Source of the DNA: Aulostomus chinensis | Lineage: Eukaryota > Chordata > Actinopteri > Syngnathiformes > Aulostomidae | NCBI GenBank assembly: GCA_037954235.1 | Contig: JBBMOA010000002.1 | Coordinates: 22,067,427-22,131,426, forward strand | Reading direction: 5' to 3' | DNA: 64,000 nucleotides | Part shown: positions 44,610-58,200 of the stretch, in pieces | Layout: every line of letters starts with the position of its first letter | Position numbering within the stretch: the first letter of the stretch is position 1 | The notes under the pieces: model-generated | The model's input: only the letters and a program-made list of their open reading frames with translations | What the model was told of the DNA's origin: nothing | Database searches by the model: none | Position numbers and translations under genes: made by a program

Positions 44610-47600
44610 TGAGCAGGTGACAGCAAGGGAGGCTGTGTGCTGCCATCTGTAGGCAGCAAACACTAAATCAAGAGGATTAGACTGGGATCACCGTAAGTCT
44701 ACTACTGCCACTCCCAAATCCTGTCTGTCTGTCTGTGAGAGTGTGTGCCTGCGCGTGCGTGCGTGTGTGTGTGCGCACGCGCATTACTGCAAGTGTCTAC
44801 ACAAGAACCTTGAATTCACCTTTCAAACTAGGCAAAAGCAAAGCTCTGCATTATGCATACACTATTAAATATATGCTGCTTATTAAAGTTGGGTCAATTT
44901 CCAGTTTTGTCAGACAGACCAGCATTTATCATTGTGACACATTCTTGCAAAAAAAAAAAAACATAAGCAACTTTTGCCAATGACATCATGGTGCCAAATC
45001 CAGCTTTTATTGCATTATAGTAATAAGCAGTATAACAATGTAATCAAATTAACATTGTGTTTGTTGGATTAATGGAGCTAAATAAGTTCTGTCTGACAGG
45101 CTGTAAGCAATGAGCAAAGATTTCAGTGGATTGAAAGAAGGCGACATGGTTGCACTTGCAGTGCTTGTTTACTGCAAGTTTCATGTGTTGAGTAATGTTA
45201 AAGGTCACCTAGAATGAAAATCAGCGTTTTCGTGTTTTTGGTGTTTATTCAACGTCCCACAGTTGTGGGGAATACACACGACGTGTGAGGCAGTGTCATA
45301 ACCTCTGTTTGAAGTATCTCCCCTTTTTTGAATCGCCGCGGGAAAATGGACCAATGCGTTTTGGCTTAAGAGTTACGTCACAGTTCAGTCAGTGCCCCCC
45401 CACTCACACACACTGAACCCACCCCTTTCAAGGAATGGCCTCGATTGAATTGAGACCTTTGTTTTATCTGCGCTGTCTGTCGCTAGCTGGCCTGGCCTGG
45501 CTTGAGGGGGAAGGAATCTCGCCAGCCAGGCAGGCTATCAAGGGGCCAGGCCACCAGGAAAACTCCCAGTTGTCCCGACGGCCACCCCGCTACTGCATAT
45601 ATGGCTGGATCCGCGAATGGACCGTGGCTACTTGGTATCTTATCTTACGAATGTTGTTGTATGATATGGAATGTTGTCAATTGACAGTAGCAGTCACACT
45701 TAGCACCGGCGACAGTTAGCCAAGAAAGTGGGAGTACTTTCTTTTCAGTGACAGTGAGGGCAGCCAATCACAGAGTAGTCGTTAAATGAGGTTGCCAAAT
45801 AAACCACGGCAACCGATCGCCGTCAACTCATGCACTTGGATAAATAATGAGGTTGCCAGATAAGGTCAGAAACGACCCCAATAGGGACAAACGACGCATT
45901 CTCAACCCAACATGGCAACATAGCGGTTTCAGAGAGCCTTTTAGGAAGGTTCTGAGCCATCACAGACCCAACCATTTTTTGTGGGGTTACATATCACACC
46001 ACAGAACAAGAATTAATACCCCATTCAACCTCTCTATGGCACCTTTAAGTTTAGTACCCAGCCCTATCCCTGAGAATATCAGGTCTTTACATAAAACACA
46101 AAGCCAACTATCATTTATATCATTAATATAGCCGAGTCATTGTTACATACCTTCTATTGATTAATTTACTTCAGAAAACAAGTTTAAACTGACTAGTAAG
46201 TGGGTCAGTTTAAACTGTAGGATGGGATTCTTGCTCTATGAATTGGGGTCAACTGATTTTTGTATCACTCTCATGCCCCTACCTCTCCTCTGCTGTATGG
46301 TGACATGGGACAGCCTGAACATGGTGAGGAAACGCTTCTTCTCCTCCAGCTCGGGCGCTCTGTCCATCTCCTCTGGGGTGAAGCGTGTGCTGAGTTGCGG
46401 AGGCGGAGGAGTGCGTTTCGATTGCGAGGCAGCCGGTGAAGGGCTGCGCTCCCTGAGCATCCGTCTCCTCTTCCTTCTCTTCTGCTGCACCAGCTCATCC
46501 CGCCGGCCCACAGTGGTTAGGCTTAACACTCCCAGGAAGTCCAATTTCTGCTCAGAGAGGCAAGTAGAGTTGTTTCACTGCAAATTAAGAGTGCTAGTTT
46601 GAGCTTCCGTCACGGGTGTTGGCAGGTGTTTTACCTCAGTGGAGTCATCCAGTTTGAGTGGCGGCTGCTCTGATACTCTCCTGAGATGTGCCCTCACCTC
46701 CTCTTCATCACTCTCATCATATGAGTCATCCAGCTCATAGTAGTAACCTGCAGCAAACACAGAAGTCACTACGGACAACCAACTGTTTAAACATTCTGAT
46801 AAAGATGACTGTTACACACACAAGAATCTAATCTAATCTATGATTCCTCCCAGCATGAGGTCATCATCAGGTGTGGTACAACACAAGGCCTATGTTATTA
46901 CCTTTCTCCCTGGCTTCCCTTCTCCTCTTCTCCTCCAGGTCCAGCTTACTCACAGGTCTTCGATGCTGCTGAAGGACTTCGTCATAGATCAGCACGGTGT
47001 CTGGAACCATACTCAGTGAGGATACCTGCCCCATCCCGAGCCCTTGTCCGTGTCTACTGTGCCCCTGGTGTCCCTGGAGGCTCTTCAGTCCAGCATTGCT
47101 TTTCACAGCTCCCTCCAGCTCATATGCCCTCTGCTGGCTAAAGAAGGACTGGGTGGATTTCTCCAGATCTGCGAGGAATGTGCTGGGCTCTGGCAGTCCA
47201 GGAGGACCTCTCAGTTGAGGATACTTCTCCATCACTCCACCTTCTCTCCTCCTGACTCCATCTTCATATTTGGAGGGCCCTGGGGGCAGACGACTGAGCT
47301 CATAGTGTCCCATCCCTGAGGGCTCGTGGTTACGTCTGGACTCTGAGGCCGTTTCTATAAGAGATGCAGGGTTCCACAGGGTGGTGGGAGGTGGTGGGTG
47401 ATGTTCGCGTAGTGGCTGAGAAGGTTTTGGAGAGATGAGAGGTGGAGGGGCCCCTAAGTGAGGGTGGAGATCCCGGCTTCCTGGTTCGAGATGATTTGGT
47501 CTGTAAAGATATAATGCAACAGAGGAGCATGCTTATCAGTTACACACACAATACAAAGCCCATATCTCGTCTAGAATTGGGAAAGCTTATTTCCTAACAA

Positions 47601-50600
47601 CATAAGCAATACAGACACAGCAGAGTCCTTATATGCCTTGCATAGCTCCTTTTATCCGTGTCAGTATGTCTGCAGGGTTGTGTGTCTGTGCAAAGCAGTG
47701 TTATCAAGCCCAGACAGAGTAGCCCAGAGCAGAGTGAGGATGTGGCCAAGGCACACAATGTCCTCCAGATATATGGGACCATTTTTGATCTCTTAGGCCT
47801 CTGTAGTATGGCATGTGCACATACACGTGCACAGAGGGAGAGAACAAGTTCAGAGGGTGTTCTTCTGGGAAAGAGTCAAGGAGAAATATTCTCCCAAAAC
47901 ACAGGCAGTCAGATAAGAGAAGGACTGACATCGGAAGAGTAAAAATAATCACATGAAAAGATGAGAAAGCAAAGAGGAATACATAATGAATGTACAGACT
48001 TGAAAAGATGGCTGATGGACACAGTCTAGAACATCTTTCCAAACCAAACCTGGCAGGAGAGCAAACTGCATGACCAGTCAAATTATCCATGCTTCCTATT
48101 TGTGTTTGCATTTCTGTGTGTGAGTTCGTAAATGTGTGTGTTATCTGCAATCTGCAGCCTGTGAGCTGTGATTCTGTGATTATACCATAGGGTTACCGAT
48201 ACTAGATGTGTGTGTGTGTGTATCTCCGGTGTCCTACCAGTTCAGCATTAACCAAAACCTCACTTCTGAATTACACATAACAACACAAACACAGGCACAG
48301 TAACAAAGGAGGGTAAGTAGGGGGCTTATGCTGTGCAAGGTTGAGAGGATTAGCCGGGAATTAGCCTTTGTGTATCTTAGCCTTCCCACCCGTTGCCTGT
48401 TTGAAACCCCTACCTAAAAATCATGAAACAGCATTCACCAGGACCCCTCTTCTACATCAACACCTAAACACAGCTGTCTGTTTACCTACACGTCAGGCCT
48501 AAAAGGTGGTGCATGGACAGAAATAGAGTGGATGTGACGCTTCTGACAAGGGCCTTTTTTTCCAGTCCTGCCAGAAAGCAAACTTCTAAGGCTTATCAGC
48601 CTTTGAGGCTTCAAAACACAAGCCCCACCATCTCCATCAGGCTGGCAAAGAAAGACAACCACCCCCAAAATAGTGTTTGCATTGGTGAATACATGAGATT
48701 TGGCTTGAACTCACAGATACAGGTGTACCCAAATTTTCTGTTACTATCAGATAGCATTGGGATAAAAACTCAAATTCACAAGAAATCTTTGTTTCCATTA
48801 GTTTACAGTCGTCGCCTCACCTGAGAGGGTCTGTCCTGTGATCTGGTGTGTCCCCCGTCCGTCCTAAATCCAGGTGCTGCTCCAGAACCTGCTGGCGGAA
48901 TTCAGACACCTGGTACTGACGATCTGCTTTCTCTTGCCGTAGCTTGCGTTGCCTCGCCAACCACCTCTCCTCTTCATTGTTCCTCTGAGCGATTATAGAG
49001 GATGGGAGAGCTGTCCCCACTGCACTAGGCCCCATGTATAGGCCGTGGCCTGAAATTAGACCAGGGACTGCATGATGTGATTGTACCATTGCAGAGTGAA
49101 GTCCTGGTGGGACTGGTTTGGGAGCTGGAAGGGCGGGCTCTTTGGTTTTGTCTACAGAGCAGGAGAAACATGTGTGTCAACAACTTGTCATTAAATATCA
49201 CATGGGTGAGTGTCAATCATAGTTGATGGAGGCTAAAGGGGAAACATAAGGCACATACCAGCCCGATTAGGAGTGAGTCTCTCAGGCTTGGTTCGGTCCT
49301 CCTGCCCCCTCATGGCATGGAGCTCAGCCAGATAGTGGCTCTCCATAGCCTTGGATGCCTGCAACTCTTTCTCCCTCAGAGCTCTCTCCTTTTGCCTCTC
49401 AAGTTCTTTTTCTCGTTCTCTTTCTCTCTCCTTCTCCCGCTCTCTCTCCCGCTCTCGTTCTCGCTCACGCTCTCTCTCCCTCTCCAGCTCTCTTTCTCTC
49501 TCTCGTTCTCGCTCTCGTTCCCTCTCCCGTTCCTTCTCTCTCTCAGCTTCCCGTTCCCTTTCCTTTTCACGCTCGCGCTCTCGTTCCCGTTCCCTCTCTC
49601 TCTGCCGCAGCTCATCCTCCAGTTGAAGCCTAGAAAGCAAAGTGCGATGTAGAAATTAAATGAGACAATTCATACACAATTCAGTGGACACGCATGCACT
49701 TCAATGACTGTGCGCATAAATTAGGGGACTTTACCTTTCAGACTGCAGTGCTGATAGGGAAGGGTGTGTGAAGTCTCCAGGGTAGCGGACACTTGGTAGG
49801 TGCATGTGAACTGCAGAGGGATGGATGGGGGGTAAAGCTCCCCCTGCTGGCAGTGTATAGAAAGGTGACCTCAAAGCAGAGAGGCAGAACGGGTCATCCA
49901 TCCTGGGAGATGAGGATTGCAATGCAAAAGACAGGAAGTCAGCCTCTGCTTGTGCAGTTTTTCATTAACCTGTGTGCCTTTGTTCCAAAGAAATGACATC
50001 ACTGTGTCCTCATCTTTAAAGACAGCAGTCGTGTCTGTCAGCTAAACCAAACTGCCACATAGCAGCTAACAGGGACTGCACAACTGTGTTTATGTGTATG
50101 TCTGTGACATCCACTGCTCATCCCCTCATTAAATCCATTACAGGGCAGTGTGTGATGGCTGCTGCAGTCCTCTGATCTAGCTTGGCTGACAGACCAGGGG
50201 ATATGCAGCCTGTGTGATTGCCCAAAGCAAGAAGGGCCCTTCGACACATGCACACATTTAATGCACATTATCACACATCTTGTACATAACAAAATGAACA
50301 CATTTCTTAACAAATAATCCATGCAGTTTCTGTTTTTGGCATTTTACCCTCAGTTTTAACTTTGCTGCTGCTCCCTGACAGATTATCAGTACCGTCATAC
50401 CTAAAATAAACATAATTCTCACTGTGAGAGAACTGAAGGCACAGCAATGATCATGTATCTTATCTCATATATACATCGCAGGGAATCTTTAATGGTTATT
50501 TCTCAAAAAAGTATGCACAAACATGCTCCTTGGGGAATAACTAGGTTTCAGTTAAGTCAAGGAAATTGGTTCTTGCTACCAACTGGCTTGTTTTAGGCAG

Positions 50601-52243
50601 CTTAAAAATAGATACAAGCCTTTTATTAATAAAGTAGATACTGAATAATAAATTACAGACCTGAATAAGTACTGGTTTACTGTAAAATCTGTGCACAAGA
50701 ACAATAAGCGTAGTGCTTGACCTTACTGCATAGAAGATAAGCAAAGTTTTCAGGAAGGAGTCGAATGAGAAACTGCTCTGATGTGATGCAAAGAGATATC
50801 CCAGCACTAATGGATCCTCGCTGACCTACCAGTCCACGCTGGCACGATAACCTATACTACTTTTATATTCCTTTTCTGTTCCCTTGGAACTAGATTTGAA
50901 TTTTTCCTGCCATGTTTTTTTGGTGGTGTCTCTGATCAAATCTTACACGCAAAGAAATCTCCTCATACGAACAAAGAAAATTAATAGAATATTTTACCTT
51001 TGTGAGCAAGACTTCAAGGTCGGCTATACACTAATGTGTTAACTGCTGAGCCTTTGCAATAAAAATACTTCAGTCATATGCACTAGTTTGCACAATTTCC
51101 TCTCAGAGGAAATGTGTGCCAAGTCAACAAAACAAAGTTATTAGTCGAGGCTTACCTGTACGGTGTGAAGGAGGGATGGGGCAGATAGCTGGGGTGATAG
51201 TAGGCAGCTGCAGCAGCTGCAGTGGCTGGGTCCAGGCCCAAGGGCAAAGAGGGCATCCGGAGGGCATCCTCAGTTGTGGCATAGGGCCGGAAACTACGGA
51301 GGTACTCTTCAGGTATGGGACCAGGGGGAACTGCATTAGGTAACTGTCTAGGCAGACTGGTAACAAAATAATAAGAGAGGGATTTAAACTGATTGGTGTT
51401 CATTTTTGAAGAATTTCCACATCTCTGCACAAATGAAAACAACTTCAGTAATGTTATTGTTGGAACTGCTCATTCCATGAATGTATCCATGAATTATTGA
51501 TGTTGTATATTTGTAAAAACAGGCGGAACAGTTTGTGACTCACTTGAGCGGCTGGAAACGTGAGTCCTGCATGACAGCACCGGGGGTGAGACCAAAGGCA
51601 TAGGGGTTTCCCAGGAGGTGGGCAGGGACTGAGGGCCCACCCTTTTCCTGGGGGAGGGTGCCCTCTGCACCCAGACGTTCCCTGCTGGCCCCACGAGGCC
51701 CTGAGTCAGCCTGGAGAGAGATACAAGGAGAGAGTCTTAGTCATTGTTCGTGAGGACCTGTGACCGTCATGCTTGTCAATACTCATGGAGCCCATCCTGT
51801 GATGAGAGAAAGAGAGGTCTGTTTATAGTGCAGCAGCCTTTCATACTCTCTCTCTCCTGCCCAAATTCATCCACTTTCTCACATGCATCATATGTCTCTA
51901 AATAAAACATTTCTCTAAGAGGAATATACCATTAACAACCAGAGAGTGGTGAAACTGCTTTTCTTATAATTGTAAACAAGCGATGTCATCCTTATGATCG
52001 ATGATGTGGTAACGGTAGATGTACCAGATCAATACTTAAAGAAGTGCGATGACTTTGATCCTGGCAGTGTGTGTGCGTGTGTGTCTTTGTGTGTATTCAA
52101 CACTGTAACATCTACAGGGAAGACAAAGTCCAAAAGGCAACATCCCACTGCCTCAGTTTTTCGTACTTCATCTCTTTCACCTCCCTCTCACGCTTGACAG
52201 CACGCTTGGTCTCACTTATCCAATCCCACAACATGCACACATG

Positions 52244-52293
<50 letters not shown>

Positions 52294-55200
52294 TACACAC
52301 ACACACGCATGCGCGCACACACAGACCCAAACACACACAGCAGGCACACACACTGTTTCAGAGCTACAAAGACATCCTGCTGTGGGAGTGGGAGTGTATT
52401 TTCTGGATCTTTGGTTTCCCTCTGCCTTCAAATGTAGAGAAACTTGCAACCTTTGTGTGTTGTACAAGGAAATTGTTTATAAAGGGATATGGAGTCGATG
52501 AGGATTTTCACAGGAATGGCACAACAGTCATCTCACAAAATGAGATGTGGAGTGAGGGAACAACTAGCCAGGAATGAAAAATAGAGATGAACGCATAAAT
52601 GAGAAGGGAGGAGAGAGGGCAGTTCTTGCCCCACTAAATTAACCTTTGGGCTCCCTGGGATTAGAGAAAGACCTTACAGCAGAACTGGCCTCTCTCTCTC
52701 TCCTGATAAACACCACTGCTGATAAAACAAATCCCATTTAGTGGACCATTACCTCCACGTCCTGTTCTGCAGCCACTGACCCAGGCTGACACTGATGCAC
52801 TAACATCCATTCTCAAATGCCTCTAATGTTTAGACTCCCCACATCCTTCTTTGTTTCTTAGACCCCCCGCCCCTTTCCTCTTTCCAGTAGTTTAATGTTA
52901 CTGTTTGCTCCTTGTTGTTTGTTGCGCTTCACTAAACATTAAGGCACTCTATTCTCTACAACCTTCTGACCTCATAACACCCCACCCCTCTCCCATCTTT
53001 TCAAAGCTTTATGAGCACAGGGAGACAGCGGACCGTCCCTCCCTATCAGCAGCCAACCAGAAAAGAGGTTCATATATATATGTCAAAATAAGTCAATATC
53101 ACATTGTGGGTGGGGAACTGCTAGATGCTGCCCCCCTCCCTTTTTGTTCTACAAAGTCAGTGGTGTGATGATTATCCCCTCCCCCTTCCATCACACACAT
53201 GCACACCCCCAGCGCAACACCAACAACCCCATTACCACCATCATAATCACCAAGGCACACTGTACATGCATTTACACACAATGGAGGCCGTTCTAAAGAA
53301 ATGCAGCGGCTCCACATTAGGAGGTAGCTAATTATAATGTAGTTCAGGGATCACTCAGTGGGTCATTATATGTAATCATTTTAAAATGATTAAGAAAATG
53401 TATTTTAGCATTTTTTTTTTAACAAAAGAAAAAAAAACATTAAGTCAGCTTAAAATAGATATTAACTTTAATGTGAGTGGATAGACCTTGTCCACATGCA
53501 CTAAAATACAGTAATCTCAGTAAAGAGGGTCTTCTGAATCATTTATTTTGGGGGCTATAGGCTAATGAGCTTGGCAACACCTGGTGTAGTCTATATTGAA
53601 GGTAACTTTTAATTCTACTCTTGGATTACTATCATTACAGTTTCTGTCCTTCCAGGGCCAACACATAGACAAACAACCATTCACACTCACAGTCACACCT
53701 ACGGTCAATTTAGAGTATCAATCAGCCTCGTCCCCTCTTGATGTCTTTGGACTGTGGGAGGAAGCCGGAGTACCAGAGAGAACCCACACAGGGAGAACAT
53801 GCAGACTCCACACAGAAAGATCCCGTCCTCAAGCCGGGGCTCAAACCCGGAACTTTCTTGCTGTGAGGCGACAGTGCTGACCACTGCAGCACCGTGCTGC
53901 CAGATTACAGTTTCAAGTACAAAACATGATGACGCAAATTCCAATTTCATGAGGATGGGGGAAACCACAAATGTTCACAATTAAAGGGCTTGTGCATATC
54001 TTCTGTTATAAAAAAATAGTGCATTTGTAGGAGCAAGCTATGCTTGTTATTTTCCAAAGGTAGTTTTAGGATGTGCAATAAATAACCATAATATGCGATG
54101 TAGCGGTAAAACCTCCCTGTATTCGCACTCAGTTGCTAATTTTTATATTTTTATAATGGCAACCAAAAAATTATTGCACTCATACAGTACTCATTGAAGT
54201 TGCTGACTGGTACTTTGGCTCAGCTTTTAGCTCAGCTGGCATGTGTGTGTCTGTGGGGGTATCGGTGTATGACATGTGGAGATTTCAAGTTATTTTCTTT
54301 GAAAAATCCCCCAAATCTCCCAGTAGCAGCAGTTATAGAAACACAACACGCTTGCTTAGCAAATATGATCCGGCGAGGTCTTTTACATTTTCCCCTGTTG
54401 AACAGTAACACTATACTAACACTCTGGTATACTATCTGGTGACCAGTAGTTGATATGAATGAAATGCAGGTTGAACCTTTGTTCATTATTCTGTGTCAGA
54501 CACAGTTTGTGTGTGACGGGGGCATGGTTTCATAATCATCGCTATGACTCAATAAATGTCAAATGGTGCGATTCCCAGATACAGATTACCACTCAAATTG
54601 AATCAACTGTTCCAACAAATTTCACAGAAATCCCATCAGAACAGGATGGAACAAAGATGCCTGTGAAACAACAAAGTGCGGGGGTGCTGCTGCTGCAGTT
54701 TTATGATGGTCTGGCCTCTGCTTCCTGCTTTTACAATGACAATGACTAAAGTCACTGGAAGTTCTTCGAACGAGAAATAATCAACCAAAAAAAAAAAAAC
54801 TAGACGAGAATTTCAACATATGGCAGTCCAGCTCTATCTATCCATCCATCCATTTTCTACCACTTATCCTGTTAAGGGTGGTGGGGGGGCTGGAGCCTAT
54901 CCCAGCAGCCTTTGGGCGAGAGGGTTCACTCTGGACAGGTCACCACTCCATTGCAGGGCCAACACATATAGACAGACAACCATTCACACTCACAGTCACA
55001 CCTACAGTCAATTTAGAGTATCAATCAGCCTCGTCCCCTCTTGATGTCTTTGGACTGCGGGAGGAAGCTGGAGTACCAGAGAGAACCCACACAGGAACAG
55101 GGAGAACATGGAGACTCCACACAGAAAGATCCCGTGCTCGAACCTGGAACCTTCTTGCAGTGAGGTGACAGTGCTGACCACTGCACCACCGTGCCGCCCC

Positions 55201-58200
55201 TGTCTAACACCTTGTCTTTCAGGGATTAGACTTTGTTTTTGCATGACCATAGAAAACATATGACAGAGCTTTGCTTCTGTGCATGTCACTGTCACTGTGT
55301 ACGTGTGTGTCCGTGTTTGCATGCTTGCATCATGACAGCAAGAGCTATCAAAGAGGTGGTTTTGAATGCTTGGTGGTTTTCTATGTCTCTTTTTGTAAAG
55401 ACTGAATTTGTCACCACAACAGCATCCCAACTGTGCTGCTGCAGGCCAGAGTCACATAACTTTACAGGTGTGCAAAGAACAAACTGAAAGCCAAGTTGAA
55501 ACAAAGGTGTGGTCCCACCGACTAGCAGGGATGCCAGAAGTAGAGAGGTTAGGGGGAAGAGGCCAACAAACAACCTAGATCACGCCCTTCAGCAACTTTC
55601 GTTTTCAACCACATTCAAAGGTGTTTTAGTTGACTAGGAACCTTCCGAAATTGGCCTGGTTGTTTTATCACTAGTTACAATTAATAATACACTGAATTCC
55701 TCTGAGAGGAGGGTTATCTTAGGTGAGACTCCAGGTGATTTCTGAAAGATTTGATCCCTCTTTCATATGACTGTTCAAGGCCAATCAAAGGATAAAGATG
55801 CTAATGATCAGGCAGTTAAAGTTTGTGTTATATTATTAAAGTTCTCTAGATTGTTTTAAATAATTTGCACCTCTTTATTTGTTGGAGGTGAAACAGGCAA
55901 GATATAGCTCCTTTTAAAGAAAACTGTCGAGAAAAAACTGCATCCAGCTCAGTTACGACACATCCACCCAGCCATCACATTTTCAACTTTTCACCCAAAG
56001 AAGAAGAAAAAAACATTTCCCTATTTTAAGATATACACTGCCAAACAGCAGGCTGCCATATATATACACAGACTACAGAACATAAATACAAGCACTCAAA
56101 GACACATCCATTTACAACCATCTTCCTCTGGGTGAGTCAGGCCCCTGTAACCTCCAGTGAGGGTGGTAGACCCCGCGCATTGTAGAGTGCTCGTTTACGC
56201 CTCTCAGATGGAGCCATGAATCCAAATTGCCAATTAAAAAGCAATTACGGGCAGCAGCGGGAGCAGACTCCTGCAGTCATTAAAGCAAAATGCCAACACA
56301 CCAAGCCCTCCCCTCCTTCGCTGCCTTGCCTACCCCCACCCCCCGCGAAAGATAGACTTATATCTCAGCCGGAGGGACATTGATCAAACCCTCCAACTCA
56401 CAGAAGCAGGACACCCATACTGTATGTTCACATGTAACAAACAAGCTTTTCTTGGATGCTTTACTGGGGATCTAGAGATCAGTTTCAGCCTCTGCATTTA
56501 ACTGTTCACTATTTTTTTTCATGTCTTGAAGTCTACATTCACTCACTGACATTACTCCTTAGATAAGGAAATATGACAATATATTGCACGATGCAAGAAA
56601 TACCAGCTGTTTCCCTGATGACGTGTGTTGATCAGTGATAAACAGTGGACACAAAGCCATAGGCAACAGTATCATCTTGGTTTGAGATGGACATTTTGAT
56701 TGTGTGTGTCCTTTATAGCCCTTTGGCTCTTTGTGACCACAGAGTGATACATGCTCGCTGAAGCGACACTATAGAAATAGGGAGATGCTATGACGTGAGC
56801 TTTTGTGACGCATCCCCACTGTTGCCACTGTCTCCCGACTATACTCAACAGCCACTTTTCCCTTCCTCTTGTCCACCTCGCCTCCCTTAACCTCCTCATG
56901 CTTTCACTCCGTGCCCCCGGAGCTGCTGGAGCCACCAAAAACCCAGTGACATGACCTTTTCGATTCTAGCTTGACCTCTTACAGACACACACTCAGTGCA
57001 CACCAACACAGGCATGCAAACATACACATAGGATTACTTGCAGTTTATAGCTATGTGGAAACAAGAGAAGGGTGCCCTTTGTTTCATGTTCTATGACAAA
57101 CTTGCTATGCTGAAGGAATGTATGAAATGGTGACATCATTAAACCTTTCCCCCATCTCTAAGTGACCCCTGAACTCTGCATGGGTTGTTTTGTAAAAAGC
57201 TAAAGCTACACAGGGTGAGGGTCAAAGGGGGGTTACCCAGGCAAGAGGACAATGGCCTGAATGTACCTACACATTTCAGGCTGCCTGACCTCCACCCTCA
57301 CCTTTCCCTATCCCCCTTCTCTCTGTCTCCAGAGAACTGTCAAAGTGTCTCGGAGTGTCCGCATGTTGCCGAGTGCTGTTCATAACAGTGTGCTTGGCCT
57401 CTACCATTAGCCCTGAGCTGAGATAAGAAGGCTTAAAGCTAGGCCATAATCCATAATCCACTCCTTATCAAAGCAAGCAGCTCTCCGTCCCTCTCTCTCG
57501 GTCGCTCTCCCCACTACGTAATAGAGACTAGGTGTCAGGCTGATGAGGTGGAGAATGCACTTGACTGCTTGAGAGAAGAGGATGAAGCTGGAAGGGAGGA
57601 TGTGGGGGTTAAGAGGCTAAAGGCTGGCAACCTGGGAGGGGCTGGTCCAAGGGCAAGAGGGCTGAGTAGGAGGGGGCGCTGGAGGAGCACAGATGTTAGC
57701 TGCCGTTGAGACTGTCACCTCGAAGTCCCAGTGGCAGCTGGCATTGTTTGAATCATGGAGCCATAAGGGAGGGACGGGGTGATGGGGGAGGTTCTCGGCA
57801 GACACTCATTGCCCCGCCAGCTATGTCACATGTACATATGTCAAATACGTACCGCCAAACTATGGGTTACAGGCCAAGTACAAAATCCATTAATCCCTGG
57901 AGAGCCTGTCTGTGTGCATGTTTGTGCTAGCAGGCAAGCTGAAGAATGAACACTTGACTGTTGCTTAACAGACAGATAAGAGATGGTGGGAAAACATACC
58001 AGGATATAACAATGAAAGAGAACAAGAGAAAGAGCAACCAAAAGAAAACAAAAATTCACCTGGCGTCCCTCGTTCCTCCAGAGGCCGTTGCTAGTCTTGG
58101 TTGGAGCAATGGTGACTACAGGTGGAGTGTTTGGCACGCTGTGGCCTGTTGGGGGAACCAAAACAGGCCCTGGACCGAGGGGACCTCTCTTGGGTGTGCT

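Larger units (their letters stand above)
51711..58059 (-). other. gse1 6.3 kb intron
   Basis: It holds CA/CG-type arrays (52249-52345), two copies of one SINE (53653-53901 and 54836-55200), and a homeodomain-motif-rich stretch near 56215-56300. No coding exon is seen, and the flanking exons join in phase without one. Confidence 0.65.

Noticed and set aside
46222..46602. 126-codon plus-strand frame
   Set aside because: Antisense of the gse1 exon at 46283-46547, which matches GSE1 protein clearly.
49317..49652. Plus-strand Ser/Arg- and Leu/Pro-rich frames, up to 111 codons
   Set aside because: Antisense shadows of the gse1 Arg-Glu repeat exon.
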